Shown here one piece after another: positions 6,386-6,436 of a DNA stretch of 6,436 bases. A program made the translations under genes and the position numbers. The first letter of the stretch is position 1; the number at the start of each line of letters is the position of its first letter. This DNA is from an uncultured Oxalobacteraceae bacterium (GTDB taxonomy: Bacteria > Pseudomonadota > Gammaproteobacteria > Burkholderiales > Burkholderiaceae): NCBI GenBank assembly GCA_946478765.1, contig CAMLDH010000228.1, forward strand, positions 1-6,436, given 5' to 3'. The notes beneath the pieces are model-generated. The model saw only the letters and a list, made by a program, of their open reading frames with translations, had not been told where the DNA came from and did no database searches.

Positions 6386-6436
6386 TGTGCGCTAGTGTTT
6401 TGGACGGAAAGGAATCCAGCCGCATTGACGCAAACG
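6386..6436 (+). other. 3' flank with possible start of a further gene
   Basis: No terminator hairpin is visible in the 51 bases after the lipoprotein stop. An ATG at 6384-6386 overlaps the TAA stop (TAATG), and its frame stays open to the window end (17 codons beginning MCASV). Separately, the purine-rich GGAAAGGAA at 6406-6414 is followed 10 bases later by TTG at 6425. Either may be the beginning of a downstream gene transcribed with the lipoprotein, but too little is visible to call one. Confidence 0.25.

Overview
The window carries three complete protein genes, all on the + strand, at moderate-to-high GC. It begins with about 150 bases of extreme low complexity (T-rich, then 22 C) that do not resemble the rest. 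The gene content (Cache-sensing cyclic-di-GMP enzymes and a transferrin-binding-protein-like lipoprotein) and the codon use suggest a Gram-negative proteobacterium. My best guess is a betaproteobacterium of the Burkholderiales (Oxalobacteraceae-like). That guess rests on protein style only, with no marker gene.

Layout. 1-150 is a homopolymer-rich stretch, either a contig-edge artefact or a real simple-sequence tract. 214-2964 encodes a 916-residue inner-membrane protein with a periplasmic sensor, PAS, GGDEF and EAL domains; both catalytic motif sets look intact. 2965-3274 is a 310-base gap holding a perfect 16-bp inverted repeat. 3275-4756 encodes a 493-residue inner-membrane diguanylate cyclase with a periplasmic Cache-type sensor, an intact GGEEF motif and an intact inhibitory site. 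4757-4957 is an AT-richer gap with a 24-base imperfect inverted repeat. 4958-6385 encodes a 475-residue lipoprotein whose C-terminus looks like the beta-barrel of TbpB-type surface lipoproteins. The last 51 bases may hold the start of another gene.

How they fit together. The first two proteins could make and break cyclic-di-GMP in response to periplasmic signals, so they may form a local set with partly opposing outputs. The gap and hairpin between them argue against a simple tight operon. The lipoprotein gene follows its own upstream gap and has no sequence-evident link to cyclic-di-GMP; any functional tie is only proximity. I see no mobile element, CRISPR array, tRNA, rRNA or convincing riboswitch. 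The points most worth a second look are the largely unrecognised N-terminal two thirds of the lipoprotein, the inter-cyclase hairpin whose 3' arm contains the only GGAGG upstream of the second gene, and the nature of the left edge.
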